From: Cristatella mucedo
Lineage: Eukaryota; Bryozoa; Phylactolaemata; Cristatellidae
Assembly (NCBI GenBank): GCA_009760855.2
Contig: WPIO01000001.1
Location: 4,702,501-4,766,500, forward strand
DNA length: 64,000 nt
Reading direction: 5' to 3'
Shown here: positions 1 to 28,349 of the stretch, in pieces
How positions within the stretch are numbered: the first letter of the stretch is position 1
Layout: each line of letters begins with the position of its first letter
The notes under the pieces: generated by a model
What the model was told of the DNA's origin: nothing
The model's database searches: none
The model's input: the letters and a program-made list of their open reading frames with translations, nothing else
Translations under genes and position numbers: made by a program

Positions 1-1474
1 CCGACCAAGCTATCTTTTACCGCTCTCCCAAGTCACAATCGGGCCCGGCAGCTCTCCTAACACCAGCGGACTTGGCAACCCTCAGCACCCAAGGTCCCGC
101 ATATTGGCCTCCCCAAGCTGTGACTCATCCCTCCATAAATCAAACCTCAAGAGAAATGCGTTCATACCACCTTAAACTTCAACAGGCCATTAAATGGCCG
201 GAACACGAAAACTATAAAGCCATTAAACGGCACCAGGCTATAAATTAGCCACTAACTGGTCTATTGCTTAATTTAATAGTGCATATCAAGAGTGGACCAA
301 ATATGGATGTGCGCGATCCATACAATAACTTAATGAGCACACACGTGTGGCGATTGCTCGGCAAATAATTAAAATGCCCAGCCAATGGCAGCGAAGTCCT
401 CCTAGCTTCGATTGCATGTCCGCCCCTGGCGTAAGGTACACTCCTAGCCAATCGCAGCGAAGTCAGTTTCCGTGACCTCCATAGCTGCATCAATACAACG
501 CATGTATGTGTGCGTCTGCAAAACATAGTTTTTGTACTTGGTATCTACCGGCTGCGTGTTTCCTGTTTGGCAAGTCTGGCACACGAAACACGCTCGTGGC
601 CAAAAAGACCACTTTCATTGCCTGCAGCAATAGTTGTCGTTTGCCTATCCTCGATCAATAGACATTTCGTATCACGTACTAATAATAAAAATAATAATAA
701 TCCACTTGATAAAGCGCCCTCAGAGAACTTAATCTCTTTCGAGGTGCTTTACATTTGCTGCAATGGAAACACGGTCGAATGGTGAGTGGCATCAGGCTTG
801 ACAAAAAATATTAAAAACGTGGTTAATATGACATGCACAGGGTCAGCATGCAAGTGTGGTTAGTGGCAGCATGCACAGTGTCAGCACGCATAAGCACATA
901 AAAGACGAATCACACGGACCCACTAAATGCTGTCATAAATGGGTACTAGTTCTGCAATGCGGTCTTAAGATTCCAGCGAAGGCCATCTCATCTAAAACAC
1001 ACACTTCGCATAATCGCTGAAACAACCAGGACTCCTGGAATTTGATAGTCTGAATGAATGGTTTACAAACCCTCACAGCTGCCAGTCCTCAAATCCGTCT
1101 TAAAAATAATTTTTAGGCAGGTTACATGTTCGAATGCATGCACCCCTAGCCTTAGCAGAAGTCTCGCCCCTACACCTGCGCTCTGGCTCAATAAGTTAAA
1201 CTCAGAACTACGGAGGTCTTTCAGTGCCACTAAATCACTAAAATGACACCATCATTCCCTGCTCCTCAAGCAACCAATCACATGCAGGGTCTCGAAATCA
1301 CGATTGGTGAGTGTTTGAGTCTGGCAAGTGTGCTCGGCCAGGGCAGCTGAAAGCTACAGTAGCAGAGTCGCTCACTTCAGTTGAGTGGTAAGCGATCCGC
1401 GGCATTATAATTTTAACGGCTTCGGCGTGCAGGGTGACAACGATTGACTAACTGAGTCGCCCGTGTCTATGCAG
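1..1474. other. Upstream flank or intron of polycystin gene
   Basis: No exon was recognised here. The stretch ends in a splice acceptor (tctatgcag at about 1466-1474), so it is probably the 3' part of an intron whose upstream exons (GPS, REJ and ectodomain of a PKD1-type protein) lie before the window. It carries an old minus-strand LINE 3' end at about 671-960. The rest shows nothing identifiable. Confidence 0.5.
671..960 (-). mobile_element. L2-like LINE 3' end (copy 1)
   Basis: Read on the minus strand, this has the 3' tail found many times in the window: a GCGCC...AGAGA...TCTCT...GGGCGC hairpin, then a few bases and an (ATT)n end at about 671-702. The 5' flank matches the copies at 18135 and 47505 (the 'gcatgctgaccctgtgcatg' type segment). 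Confidence 0.75.
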
Positions 1475-16798
<15,324 letters not shown>

Positions 16799-16991
16799 CG
16801 CCCCGGAACTGGCGCGGCATCTCGAAGTCAGTCGGCTTGACATTATATCTCTTTGGACGCACGACAAGGCATCACTGAACCAGACGCCGCTAGACACTAA
16901 ACGTTCACTTTATTACGCATGCAGTGCTTATCGTCGCGCTGCAGAGCACGTGCGACTGCAGCAGTTCAATTTTTCTCGAGTGACTAGCCTC

Positions 16992-16997
16992 AATAAA
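16992..16997 (+). terminator. Polycystin poly(A) signal
   Basis: AATAAA lies 194 bp after the polycystin stop codon, a plausible 3' UTR length. Confidence 0.6.
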
Positions 16998-16999
16998 CT

Positions 17000-18130
17000 T
17001 ACCTAGTGAAGCTGTGTTGCCAATGGAGCTGGCCAAGCACTGACGTAATGTGAATTAGCTAGCACGGCTTTCGTGCATCGCCCTGCGAAATGTCAGAAGG
17101 AATTTAAAAAAAAAATGTTGCTAATCGTTGAGACGACATAGTATGAAGGTCCGCATTCAGCAGAAAATCAGAAAGCCTCACTTAATTGACCACGTAAATT
17201 CGCCAAAAAATAGTTTCGTTGTGTGTCCTCAAAACTTCCTACAGTGATAGGCAGGTGAGATACGGGGGCATTTTTTTATGCTCGATGCATTCACTTATCG
17301 GAAACTGAAACTAGTTAAACCCGTGCGTAACCTTGCCCATTTATTCCCCGCTGATAAGAGCTAGTCGACTAAGATCCTGAGCTAACAAGTTCAAACGCAT
17401 AACAAATGCTTGGAAATAAAGCAACGCTGTTCTGATAGAGTGGAAGTAGTTTAAAACACAATAAATACATGGTGTTAAAATGTGTTTGATAATCTATCCT
17501 ACTCACGTTTTTCACCTGTATGCCAGCGATACCGCACCTTGTATAGGCCTGTACCTTGTAAGCATGCCTCTGCCTAGCAACCCTAGGTCGAGGTCATTAT
17601 ACGAAGGTTCCAGTCAGCACTTAAAAGAGAAAGCATGACATACCGGGGCTTCAATTGTTCTTTGGACTCTCATCTTCCTTCAATTGGCGAGCACAAGAAG
17701 GGTCACAACGACCTAATCAGACGGATCCCTAAATCGCCGATGAAAACGCCCAGACGGACTCACATTCAAAATTATAAAGTCGATTGCGATTCGCTTAGAG
17801 TGATCCTTTGCTACGGAAGGGGCTCATTTGCAGCCGCTTGGCTTGGATTAAACCCAGCTTCTTCTGAGACATGGGGGCTAAGAGACTGCCTCTTTTGTTG
17901 GAATCTCTGCCTCCCTCAAGCAATCGGATCAATTCTGGGAGGCAAATCCCCCAATCAGTCCACACCCATACAGCTATCTCCAGCTCCGAAGTTCCAAGGG
18001 AACGTAAATTTCCGCATGGGAAAGAAAGCGAAATCATCAGTGCGAACTCAGCTTAAACGTCTAGAGCAATACTGTTGAATCAGCCCCACCCTCCCTTCTG
18101 ACCCGTTTGTCAATAGCTTACTCACAATAT
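17000..18130. other. Intergenic, no recognised feature
   Basis: A plus-strand open frame at 17635-18078 (147 codons) has no motif that I recognise and no splice or promoter support. Otherwise I see nothing. Confidence 0.5.
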
Positions 18131-18134
18131 AGTA

Positions 18135-18335
18135 ATAGCAATAATAATACATGTGTATAGCTCCCTCAGAGAAGTTAATCTTTTTCTAGGCATTTTATAG
18201 ATGCTGTACAGAAAGCATTACCAAATGATTGGTGGTAACATATGCAAGGAGCATGCTCAGTGTAAGAAGGTACATGCACACGATGGACAAATCGAAAAGA
18301 CCCGCCAAATGCTGTAATAAACAAGTGCGTTTTAA
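18135..18335 (-). mobile_element. L2-like LINE 3' end (copy 6)
   Basis: Minus-strand tail hairpin at about 18160-18200, followed on the 5' side by the same segment as copy 1 (compare 'aatgctgtaataaacaagtg' with 'aatgctgtcataaatgggta'). Confidence 0.7.
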
Positions 18336-18659
18336 GATCTACCCTGTCCTCATTCCTCTGACGCTGGAGGAGCCCAACCTCTTTGGCGTGCATCGAATCA
18401 ACCCTATCTCTCCAGCTCATACAAGGGGGGCCACATGTCTGCTAGACAGGTCAGATCTGCCGCACCAGCCACCTTCACCTAGAACTATGGGGTCTTGTCA
18501 TCCACCAGCCCGTCTAACTTACTGCTGGCCAAGCTACAGGCGGAATGACTTCCGGCAATGTTCTTCGCCTCCTCTAAGCGTCTTCACAAGCCTTCCTTTT
18601 CTCCTTTGATTCTCTTTCTACCTATACATCTATCTATGTACATGTATATGTACATTATA

Positions 18660-18830
18660 TATCTATATGCACATTAGCTGATTTATTAGCTGATTTAACT
18701 GAAAAGCCTAAACGGCTATCGATACCGCTTCCAGTTGGCAATAAAGGGCCACTGCAGGATTAGAACCTACGGCCTCGGTCATGAAGAGCGAACACCTTAC
18801 CTCCTGTCCTATAACGGCTATTTATATCTC
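18660..18830 (-). mobile_element. tRNA-derived SINE (copy 1)
   Basis: The minus strand reads 'ggtaaggtgttcgc' and then a B-box-like GGTTCTAATCC (plus 18757-18767). It continues with 'cctttattgccaactggaagcgg', which matches the SINE at 47160-47285 beyond the tRNA-like head. Confidence 0.7.
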
Positions 18831-18984
18831 CCTTCCTATATATTTATCTACCTACGCATTTCTCTATGTTTGTCTTCTATCCGCACCCGTTAGTCTGTAT
18901 CTATCTTTATAGATGAATATGGTTACAAGGCTAGTTAACAAATCTTAGAGGTTCGACCGTGTGTCTCCTTTCCTGAAGGAGCTT

Positions 18985-19480
18985 ATAGGGTTTCCGATTG
19001 ATCGACGGATAAGGAGTAACGTTCTTACTTTAACCCGCAGGGCACGCCACGGCTTGGCTCCTATATACCTAGCTGAACTGGTGCACCAGCTTCAGCGTCA
19101 TCGTGCCCTCAGGTCCTCTATGACAATACATTAGCTGTTGTGTTCCTTCACTTAAGTACCGTTGGTGACAGAAGCTTTTGCTCTCAGGTTCTAGACTGTG
19201 GAACTCACACCGCAATTCTTACGCAACGACATCTGACCTCCTGCTGCCGACAATGGCGCTTCTTTTCCAGCCGTTCCGAGCTGCTACTTCCATGCTATTT
19301 GCTGGCTCAACTGCTCTCCTAACTCTGCTACGATCCTCACTTTCTCTTCGTTACGTGAGATACAGTCGGTTGGCTACCGAATGCATAACGAAAGCCGCTT
19401 AGACTTTGAGTGGGCTATAGAAAACTCTCTTGCATAACATTCACTTAGTTTTGGTGGCTTTGAGGAAATACAGACGAAGA
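18985..19480 (+). mobile_element. CR1-like LINE 3' fragment, family B copy 2
   Basis: From about 19040 it translates as ARHGLAPIYLAELVHQL and HRALRSS, then GSRLWNS at 19190: the C-terminal end of a CR1/L2-type reverse transcriptase (cf. 'GLAPxYLxxLL...RSLRSS...LWNSLP'). The following 290 bp align with 3195-3520. Stops and shifts show decay. Confidence 0.75.
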
Positions 19481-19510
19481 TACATCAAATTTGTCTTTCC
19501 TTTCCCTCTT

Positions 19511-20043
<533 letters not shown>

Positions 20044-20117
20044 GATAACGCAATGCAGCCCTGGCTTAGCACAAAGGAAAGATGCTCGCTTTTAATGACC
20101 AAGGTCAAGGGCTCGAG

Positions 20118-20190
20118 CTCAGTGGCATAGCGCCTGGATAGAGATTAAGTTCTCTTAGGGTACTATGCAAATAAATTAGATTATATCAAA
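20118..20190 (+). mobile_element. L2-like LINE tail (copy 7)
   Basis: 'tagcgcctggatagagattaagttctcttagggtactatgcaaataaatta' is the family tail in sense orientation, right after the (CT)n tract. Confidence 0.75.
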
Positions 20191-20199
20191 ATTACTATA

Positions 20200-21590
20200 A
20201 TAAAATCGGTTTCCTTTTTCTTACTCATTTCTTCTTTTCACCAGGGATATCGATAATGGGGTAACGCGATCAAACACTGCGATGCATCAGCTCAGGAAGA
20301 AGTGGCTTACCTTGAATCCTTAGGATCTTAGTTCCAACGCGTTGGCCCAGACCTGCACGCCAGACCAATTATCGTCCGGCCACACCCTATTTCCAATGAC
20401 TCCCTCGCCCAGTAGCACTATAAGGCCTCCATCCTTTCATTGACAGCTTTGACTCTTTTCGTACAACGGTTTTTCCTCTGACAAGTTAGTTGGGAGGAAC
20501 GCTAGACAATGCGGCACTATTCTACATTTGCTGTTGGCAGCTGGCGAGTCGGTACGCCCATTGAATGTACGTATATCGCGAACGCAAGTTAATTGCATTG
20601 CACCTGCTTTACCAGAGGTCAGCCATTGGGCTGCCCGTATGTTTCTGCGTGTAGCCGCTCGCCGCTCGCTTCCTTTTTCCGGTCACTCTGCGCTGATGGG
20701 GAAAAAAAGGGGGCTAGCCGCGCGACGTCTCAAAATGAGAAAGCTCCGCACTAGAATAAAGTCTGCCCAGAAGCGCGATCGAGAAACACGAGTCGAATGC
20801 GGCTGTCGGTGTTAAGGTGACTCGTTGTGAAAACAATAACACTGTACAGGCGAAGGGCGAAAGCAGCACGGTGCACTCATTTCGCGCGAGTCGGTTAGCT
20901 GTACAGGAATGAATGCATTGCAGGGCCACCGGCGACTAGCCGCTAATCCGCTGGCTGGCTTCTAAGCGGGACGGAGGCAGATAACAGCAGCAATACGTTG
21001 CTATGCAGGCGTCGCGCGGCCGTCCTAATGGCAGCTAGGTAGCAATCAATACGCCGTCGTACCTTATAGTGCTGCGACGTACCCGCACGGAGCTCCTGCT
21101 AGCTGCTCTACGTTTCCGACGGTAGGAACCGGAAGACTCTTTTCTTTACTTTTCTCTTAGACGCTACTGCAACTGCCAAACTATTGCATCTGAAGTAATG
21201 CAAGTCAGATAAAATCGCTCGATAATAAACCGCTTGCCGTTCCTAACCCAGTCAACCGATACAATTTTGATATAAATAAATAATAATAATAATAAATAAT
21301 AATATAAATATAATGTACGCACTTCCCGTGGACTGACGTCACTGCCAATTCGCCAGCCCGCTCTGACCAATAAAAAGAGCGCGCCCGAATTTAAATGCGA
21401 ATGGCAAATGCACGCTCGTATTAGAAAACTAAATTTCCCTAGAAAAGGACCCAATGTCAGAAATTAGAAGATTGGTGAAGTATCAAACTTTAACAGCAAT
21501 GGATTAGGAAAAAAAGAGCAAAACCCCACCATACTAGTAAATAAGTAATGAAATGGCCGTGTGCTAGATCCGCCAGATTACGACTGCCGA
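20200..21590. other. Intergenic, no recognised feature
   Basis: There are several short open frames on both strands, none with a motif that I recognise. A TAA/TAAT-rich patch lies at 21280-21315. Confidence 0.5.
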
Positions 21591-22260
21591 TATACCATAT
21601 TTTGCAGTGTATAAGCTCCCTTTTTTCAAAAAAAAAAATTAGGGTCAGATAATTGAGAGGGGGCTTATTCGTTGGAGGTTATTTTTTTGCTTTAATATTT
21701 CGCTAAAAAATGTACCTACTTTGAACACCACCCAACAATGATTAACTGGTCTCCAAAATAATTATTATAATTATAATAGTACATTTGTATAGCGCCCTCA
21801 GAGAACCGATCTCTCTCTGTAGGCACTTTACAGGTGCTGCGTTTGATAGGCTTGTTTATCAAGAAGTGTCAAGAAGTGTGGCATTTCAAATGCAACGGAC
21901 GGAACGGAAGATGACACGGTCTATGAAGAGAGTGACGACGACATGATAACGGAGTTTCCACCAAATTTCAAGCATGTGATGAAGATTGTGATGTTAAGAT
22001 GTGATGTGATGATTCAAGCATGAAGAAGGAAGATGGAGAGGGTATCATCACCATTCCTGATGCAGAGGATAGCGATAGTGACCCGAGTGATTATTATGAG
22101 TCTTTACATTGTTCAGTTTGTTCAGTTATCGAATAAAAATATTTTTTTCCAAAACATTGGTTCAAAATTTCGGGGAGTTAGTACATCGTAAAATACGGTA
22201 TTTATTATAATAAGTACCTTTTTTTACCGTATATAAGCACCCTGGCTCCTGAATTATTAT
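21590..22260 (+). mobile_element. pogo/Tigger-like DNA transposon remnant
   Basis: Near 21870 the translation reads CGISNATDGTEDDTVYEESDDDM, resembling the acidic C-terminal end of pogo/Tigger (CENP-B-like) transposases ('CGISNALDGTEDD'), after a shifted KKC. The flanks 'ccatattttgcagtgtataagctccc' (about 21595) and 'ttaccgtatataagcaccct' (about 22225) look like its ends. A minus-strand LINE tail at 21765-21850 interrupts it. Confidence 0.6.
21765..21850 (-). mobile_element. L2-like LINE tail (copy 8), nested
   Basis: 'atagcgccctcagagaaccgatctctctctgtaggcacttta' after 'attataattataatagtac' is the family tail on the minus strand, inserted within the pogo/Tigger-like remnant. Confidence 0.75.
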
Positions 22261-24216
22261 GGCTAGGAAAATGGTTATAGGATAACATATTATGAAGTGG
22301 CATACAAGCGGCAGTATTTGTATTAGTTAGTTGGTTGAGCACTAGCCTTTGAGCCACGCGAAGTTGCTCTCGAGGCTTTGAGTGGATCGGCCTCTCGCTG
22401 GTGCTGTGGAAGCCGTACGTACGCTGGTGGCTGGTACTAAGCACCTGTAACCCTTCGGGCCGTCGAGTAGACTTCTCTCCGCCATGAATACAGACTTGAT
22501 ATCTTAAGGTGGGGGGCGCTCGTCGTTGCCGCCTGCGTCCCGATACTTTTGGCAACCGGATGTGCATTAGCGATTCACCTTCGATGAGTCGCTAGCCACG
22601 ACTCCAAGAGCGAGGACTTCACCGCAATTCGTCGGTCGGGCCTCGGCTGCGACTAGTGCAGCTACGAGCGCTGCGCGCTCGAGGCTTGAGTTCTGTCCGG
22701 TCGCAGAAGCCGCCACGCCCACTTTGCAGCTCAAACCACCGCAGACCGCAGCGAAAGAGAAAGAAAGCAGCAAACAAAGCCGCGCAGCGTCGAACTGCCG
22801 CAAAGGAAGCACGATTTCCGCTCAACGTGCTCAGCAGCAGCAGCAAGAGATCGAGCAGACGACGACGAAGAAGGAGTCGCGGGAGCGTGGCGCGTTCGAA
22901 GTAGAGACTCTCGGCCGCGCCCACGAGCGCCGCGCTGCTTTCGACACGGCTCGCGACCGCCACACGCGCATGCGCGGGGGGGGGGCTGCGTTGGGGGACG
23001 CGAGTGCTGGGAGTGGATGAGGAGCGTCGCAAGCCATCGACAGAGTCGGCTGCCCGATCCATCGATGTCGCTCCGGAGCCCCTAGCGGCCACCCGGCGGC
23101 GGATGACCGTCTCGCGCTGAGCAGCGTGCACATCTCCGCGCTGGAATTGCGACCACCCCTGCGGATGCAGCCTTCGGCTACAGGGAAGGGGCGCGGTTTC
23201 GCGAAGCAGCGCGACGCTCCCACGCGACGGCTGGCCAGCGTACCGCAAAGTCAATTTTCTCTCTACTGCCCGAAGGGAATGCCGCCAAGGTGTGACGGTG
23301 GGCTCAAATCGCGGCGCTTTGTACTGCGAAATCCTTATTTAAGCTTCGCGCTGCCGATTTGCACAAGATCGTGTAGGTCGACGTGCTGCGTCACTGCAGC
23401 CGGGACACCGCCGTAGCCGCCTTCGATGTCGGCGGTCGTGGGTTCCCGAAGAACGCGAAAGACCTGACGTCAGCGCGGCGGGACGATACGTCTGCGCACT
23501 AGAGCGAAACACGATTCCGGTTCAGCCACATTTCCTTAACACTTAACGGGCCGCTGGGGACGAGATTGAGAGGACGCGAGATGAAACGGTGGCGTGCTAA
23601 ATCAACCAGATTGTGACTGATATTCGTTATTTGCGGCTCCTGAATTGTAACTGCTAAGAACCTTATGGCAAAGGCTGCGTAAAAACCGACGCCGCGAGAT
23701 AGACAGTCAGCTGCGTTTCCTAAGTTGGCCTACGCATTTGAGTTTACTTAAGCTCTTGTCCACGGAGCCGTTGGTGTTTGCCATCGCCGCCGTTGAACGT
23801 CTGCAGCCCTCCATTGCTGTCAAGTAGACTTGTCTATTATGGGTGTGGACTTGGCACTTGCGGCCTAGCTCGCCTCGGACGCGGAGGCCGCACGCACCAC
23901 GCGCTTGCTTGCTTGCAAAGCAGCCGAATGGGGTTCAGTGCACAGCTCAATCTCGCGCCCCAACCCACGCGCCGCCGCTGCGGCCTCGCACGCGCATCCC
24001 GCGCGCCCGCCCCGAGGTCTAAGCGCGCGCGACGCCGGCGGCAAGCAGACAGCGCGCAGCGACGGAGCGCGAAAAACCCGAAGGCGGCGGCGGCGCGGAT
24101 CGACGACAACCGCCGCCGTCGCCGCCGTCGCCGCCGCCGGAGAGCAGCGCTCGCGAAATCTGCGCGCGGTACGTGCGCTGCAGTCGAAGCTCCGCATCCT
24201 ATAAGCCGCCGTCTAC

Positions 24217-24217
<1 letters not shown>

Positions 24218-24298
<81 letters not shown>
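24218..24298 (+). repeat. (CGG)27 trinucleotide repeat
   Basis: Twenty-seven uninterrupted CGG units, preceded by CGC/GCC-rich sequence at about 24070-24140. No gene was recognised across it. Confidence 0.97.
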
Positions 24299-24301
<3 letters not shown>

Positions 24302-25640
24302 AGACCGTACGTTGCCGACGCCCCGGCGACCCTCGGATGTGGTGTCAGGTTCGGCAACCCCCCCCCCCACCGTGCGGCTAGCCGACCGAGCGGCTGGATC
24401 CTTTGATCTGCGACCGCAGCACTCCGGCCGGCTATTCCGCAACCAGCTCTACTTCCCGGGCCGCTGGCTTTCCAGCGTGAGAACGCCGGCGCGAAGCTCC
24501 GAAGCGCCGCCTCGGCGGCGAGACAAGAGAGGACCCACCCGACCGCGGCAGCGGGGGAGGAGGGCTCAAGCGGCAGATGGGGCCTCGGGGAGGCGGCGGC
24601 GCGCGACCGACGCAGCCCGCACCTCGCCCGGCCGACGGCGGCGGGCCACTGTCGGCGGGGCGCGCCTGCGCTCCTAGACCGGACGAACGCATGAGTCGGC
24701 GTCAGAGTCGTCCGCGGCGTCCGCGGCGGCGACGCCAGCGGCGTCGGCGACGCAATCGAAGGTTACCGTGCGTGCGGCGTGCGGCGGCCGCTGGTGGCTT
24801 TTCAGATGATCGACGCCGCGAGGCTCCGGCGCGCGCTATCGCCCGCTTAGCCGTATTTCTAGCATTGGACTTGACCGAGGAGGCAGCTCGCCTGCTGGAG
24901 TCGGCCGGCTGACACCTGTCACGGCGGCGGGGGGGGGGTAGCGGGCGGCGACGCCGGAGCCGTCGAAGCAGCCGCCGCGATCTACCATCGCGACCGGCTT
25001 AAATGACTGCGCATTCCTGCTAGCGCGCCTACCGGCAGCTGATTCCTTCCATCCCTTCACCTACGCCTTTGGAGGATCGGGCTCTCAGCGGCCGCTCTCA
25101 CTTTATCTTTCTACGTGTGCGCGCGTGCGTGTGCACGCGTGTGCTTGTGAGTGCGCGTGCGTGTGCGTCTTCTTATCTATTATTCAGCTATCTTATCCAC
25201 GTATCTGCCTGGGTGAGTTTCCGCCACTGAGTCTATCCGTCCGCCCGTCCGTCCGTCCGTTCGTCTGGCTGTATGTGCCTGTCGGTCTGTCTATGTTTCT
25301 CGTATACTCTTATCTTTCTCTTTGCCCTTCTCATTCTCTGTCTCTGCGAGCGTCTATCTCCGTCTCTGTGTCTGTCTCTCAGTTACTCTCCGATTCTCCC
25401 GGCGCGTCAGTCCGTATCTCTCTCTCTCTACGGGGCGGCCGAGCACCGATCTGCCCGAGCCTTGAGATCTCCACACGAGCGCTCGCTCGCTCGCTCGCAG
25501 CGTCTGCCTTTGCCGCCACCGCAGCCGCTACGAGGTGGCTCGCGGGGCGCGCCCTGCTGCGCAGTCGCCATCAGCTTCTGTTTCACACTATCTCAAGCGG
25601 CGCCACCGGTCAAGGCTCGCACTATCGCGGCGGCGATGCA

Positions 25641-25641
<1 letters not shown>

Positions 25642-25671
<30 letters not shown>

Positions 25672-25710
25672 TGTAATAGGTCGTTTGTACAGCGCCCTAG
25701 CGAAAACAAT
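25642..25710 (-). mobile_element. Truncated L2-like LINE tail (copy 9)
   Basis: (AAT)9 followed by 'gtacagcgccctagcgaaaac' is the extreme 3' tail of the family on the minus strand, inside the GC-rich domain. Confidence 0.6.
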
Positions 25711-25957
25711 TATCATGCTTAGGCCAGCATCCTAAGTATGAAGACGCTCACGATTAGTAAACCTTAGGCTAGTAACGCGATGCACTGAACCATGCACAGC
25801 TACGCACGCAAGGCACACCGCGACAACAACAAAAAAAGCTCCCTGCGATTAAGGGACGGCTGACCGAAAGGCGCGCGTCTTTAGCTGAGACTTAAAAGGT
25901 TCAGGGTCAGTGCAAGCCGAGGGCAACATTCAACCAGTTTGTCTCATCTCCAGGCAG

Positions 25958-25988
25958 AGCACGCCGTCTTGTCGCGAGACGGCGTGCT
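25958..25988. repeat. Perfect 12-bp hairpin
   Basis: AGCACGCCGTCT, a 7-nt loop TGTCGCG, then AGACGGCGTGCT. The arms are perfectly complementary. No gene was recognised around it. Confidence 0.9.
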
Positions 25989-26429
25989 TAGCAGCGGCTG
26001 CAGCGAACGCGGCGACACTCGCGGCCGCGGCTGGCGAGCTCCGTCGTCGAGAGCCCTGTCTGCACAGCGACTCCTGTCTGAGTGCGCGCGCAAGTGTCGA
26101 TGTCAGTAGGTGGCCTACCGCGAGTTGGCGACCGTCGGCAATTCAATGCTCTCCTCCTTACCCTACGTTTAGCCCGATCGACTGAACCTGAACCGTACTC
26201 GAGCGCAATCCCTCGTCGTCTGAACCCACGCCCGACCCCTTCTCGTGCTGTCGGCCGAGCGAGCGAAGTTCTTCGAACACCGCCGATCAGTGTCGTCGGC
26301 GGGCGTGGCTGGATGGTGACAGCCGGCTCGCACGTCCGCCGCTTGCCGGACCGGCGGCCTGACTAAGTTCAGCTGCTCTACGGCGGCGGCATCCGTATGC
26401 TCTGCGTACGTTTGCACTGCAGACGCGGG

Positions 26430-26478
26430 CCACGTGTGCGTGTGCGTGTGAGTGTGCGTGTGCGTGTGCGTATGCTTC
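26430..26478 (+). repeat. (GTGTGC)n-like repeat
   Basis: Imperfect GTGTGC/GTGTGA units over about 48 bp in the GC-rich domain. Confidence 0.85.
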
Positions 26479-27299
26479 AATGCATATACTTGTGTCGTGG
26501 CTGGTGGCTAAATCCCCGGGCTCCGGGTGGAATGTTTCTAGTATTTTAGAGCTGCTAGAATTACTTTATCTACCAGCGGAATTGGTGGATTCTTGAAAAG
26601 GCACGCGAACTAAACATTAATCGTGCATTAGTTTCGCGGCTTATTACATTTTTGTACCGCAGCTTAGCAGGGACTAGTGACTTTTGCCCGAGCACTTGCC
26701 CATTCTTGGCCGTAAGCGAAGGTTTACGCAGATAGATAGATATAAGGTGGCGGCCTGCAGGCTAGCTCGACGGAGCGCCCTCTTTCGGTCCTTTGTAGCG
26801 GAAGCGGCTGCTACGCGTAGCCAGAAACTTAATTCGTCGAGCACGCATAGCAATCGGGTTTGCATGCGCGATGGGAGGGATTCGCGCTTCGAAAGCACGA
26901 CCTGCGAGACGCTCCAGTGCGGCAGCACTAACTCAAGCGGCTTATAAACGCGGTGAGAACGGCGTGCAATGAATGAACTGCGATTAGCGCTCGTCGCGTG
27001 AGTGCAAGTCTTCGCTCTCTGATGCGAAGAGTTTGTGCGCGTCAGCAAGCCTTTCCGCGTTCGCGCCCTTTGGCCTCCGACTCCCTCTCCCCCCCACGGA
27101 GGGCCGGAGGAGCCGTTAGTCTTATTCCGCTGCGAATTGGTGGCGGGCGGGCGGCGCCGCTGAGCTATCCCTACGGCGAAGGTCGGCGGCGTGGATGAGG
27201 GCAACCCCCGTTGCACGAATGGCGTCGCAAAAAAATTTGGAAGGCTGCTCTGCGAGAAATAAAGTCAATCGTGTTACATATAGTTCAAACCGGTCGCCC

Positions 27300-27775
27300 A
27301 ATACGATCCGGAGTTTTTCGGAGCTTTATATTATTTGTACTCACTTATTTGAGGTCAGCCAATCCACCTACCAACCGCGTTCCGTCCCCGGTAGAATGGC
27401 ATAGCTCACTGGCTAGGGAAATTTAGTTCGTATGGTCCCAAAGCCTGGAACTCCTCACTCCCGACCTGCGTCAGAACATCCCCTGACTTGACCACATTTA
27501 AAAAGAAACTAAAAACGCACCTATTTAGTAGGTCCCTGTGATTCGTCCTTTATGTGCTTATGCGTGCTGACACTATGCATGCTGCCACTAGCCACACTTG
27601 CATGCTGACCCTGTGCATGTCACCCCTAACCATGTTATTCATGTTGTTTATTAAAGCACGATCCCACTCACCCTTAAATCGCATTTCCCTTTGCAGCAAA
27701 TGTAAAGCTCCTAGAAAGAGATTGAGCTCTCTGGGGGCGCTTTATCAAGTGCATTGCTATTACTATCCTTATTAT
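27300..27775 (+). mobile_element. L2-like LINE 3' fragment (copy 10)
   Basis: It contains decayed RT-end peptides (YGPKAWNS-like, then PDLTTFKKKLKTHLF-like at about 27430-27535). It continues with 'gaccctgtgcatgtcacccctaaccatgttattcatg' and the hairpin tail at 27704-27750. It matches 63541-63895. Confidence 0.8.
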
Positions 27776-28178
27776 TAAGATACGGTTACCTTGAGCCACC
27801 AACCAAGTCTGAACTCCGTTTGCTATTGCCCCTCAGTATGCCTCAATAACCTGCCTTGGATTTAGCGATTCAGCGCGCCATTCGGTCGAGTCGAATCGAG
27901 GGCGGCACGTTTGCGCGCGGCCTCTGCGGCTCGGCAATACGAGCTGCACAGCTGTCCACAGCTGCCCTCCTAGCGGCCCGTGCTAGCGGCGCTGCTGCTT
28001 GTGAGATCAACTTCAACGATTGCCGAGAAGCTGTCGCCTAGCAGCAGCAGCCGCCGCTTTCCCTCCTGCGGCCTCGCTCCTCTCGCTCGTCGCTTCGACG
28101 CCAGCTGGCAAGCAAACTCTGCGATGCTCAGCGAGGCTCGGCGACATTCTGCGCACGTAGGCGAAGAAGAAGAGTTTC

Positions 28179-28198
28179 CCTCTCTCTGTCTCTCCCTA

Positions 28199-28229
<31 letters not shown>

Positions 28230-28254
28230 GTCTGTCTCTCTCTCTCTCTCTCTG

Positions 28255-28348
<94 letters not shown>
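28179..28348 (+). repeat. (CT)n microsatellite
   Basis: CT units with CTGT interruptions, then about 43 pure units, 2 kb upstream of HES on its sense strand. Confidence 0.95.

Positions 28349-28349
<1 letters not shown>

Noticed and set aside
17635..18078. 147-codon open frame after the polycystin gene
   Set aside because: No recognised motif, no promoter or poly(A) signal tied to it, and an amino-acid make-up not clearly protein-like; kept only as a note.
23778..24677. 299-codon open frame across the (CGG)27 repeat
   Set aside because: Poly-Gly and poly-Arg composition arises from the repeat and high GC. Open frames occur on several strands at once, with no domain and no splice or promoter support.
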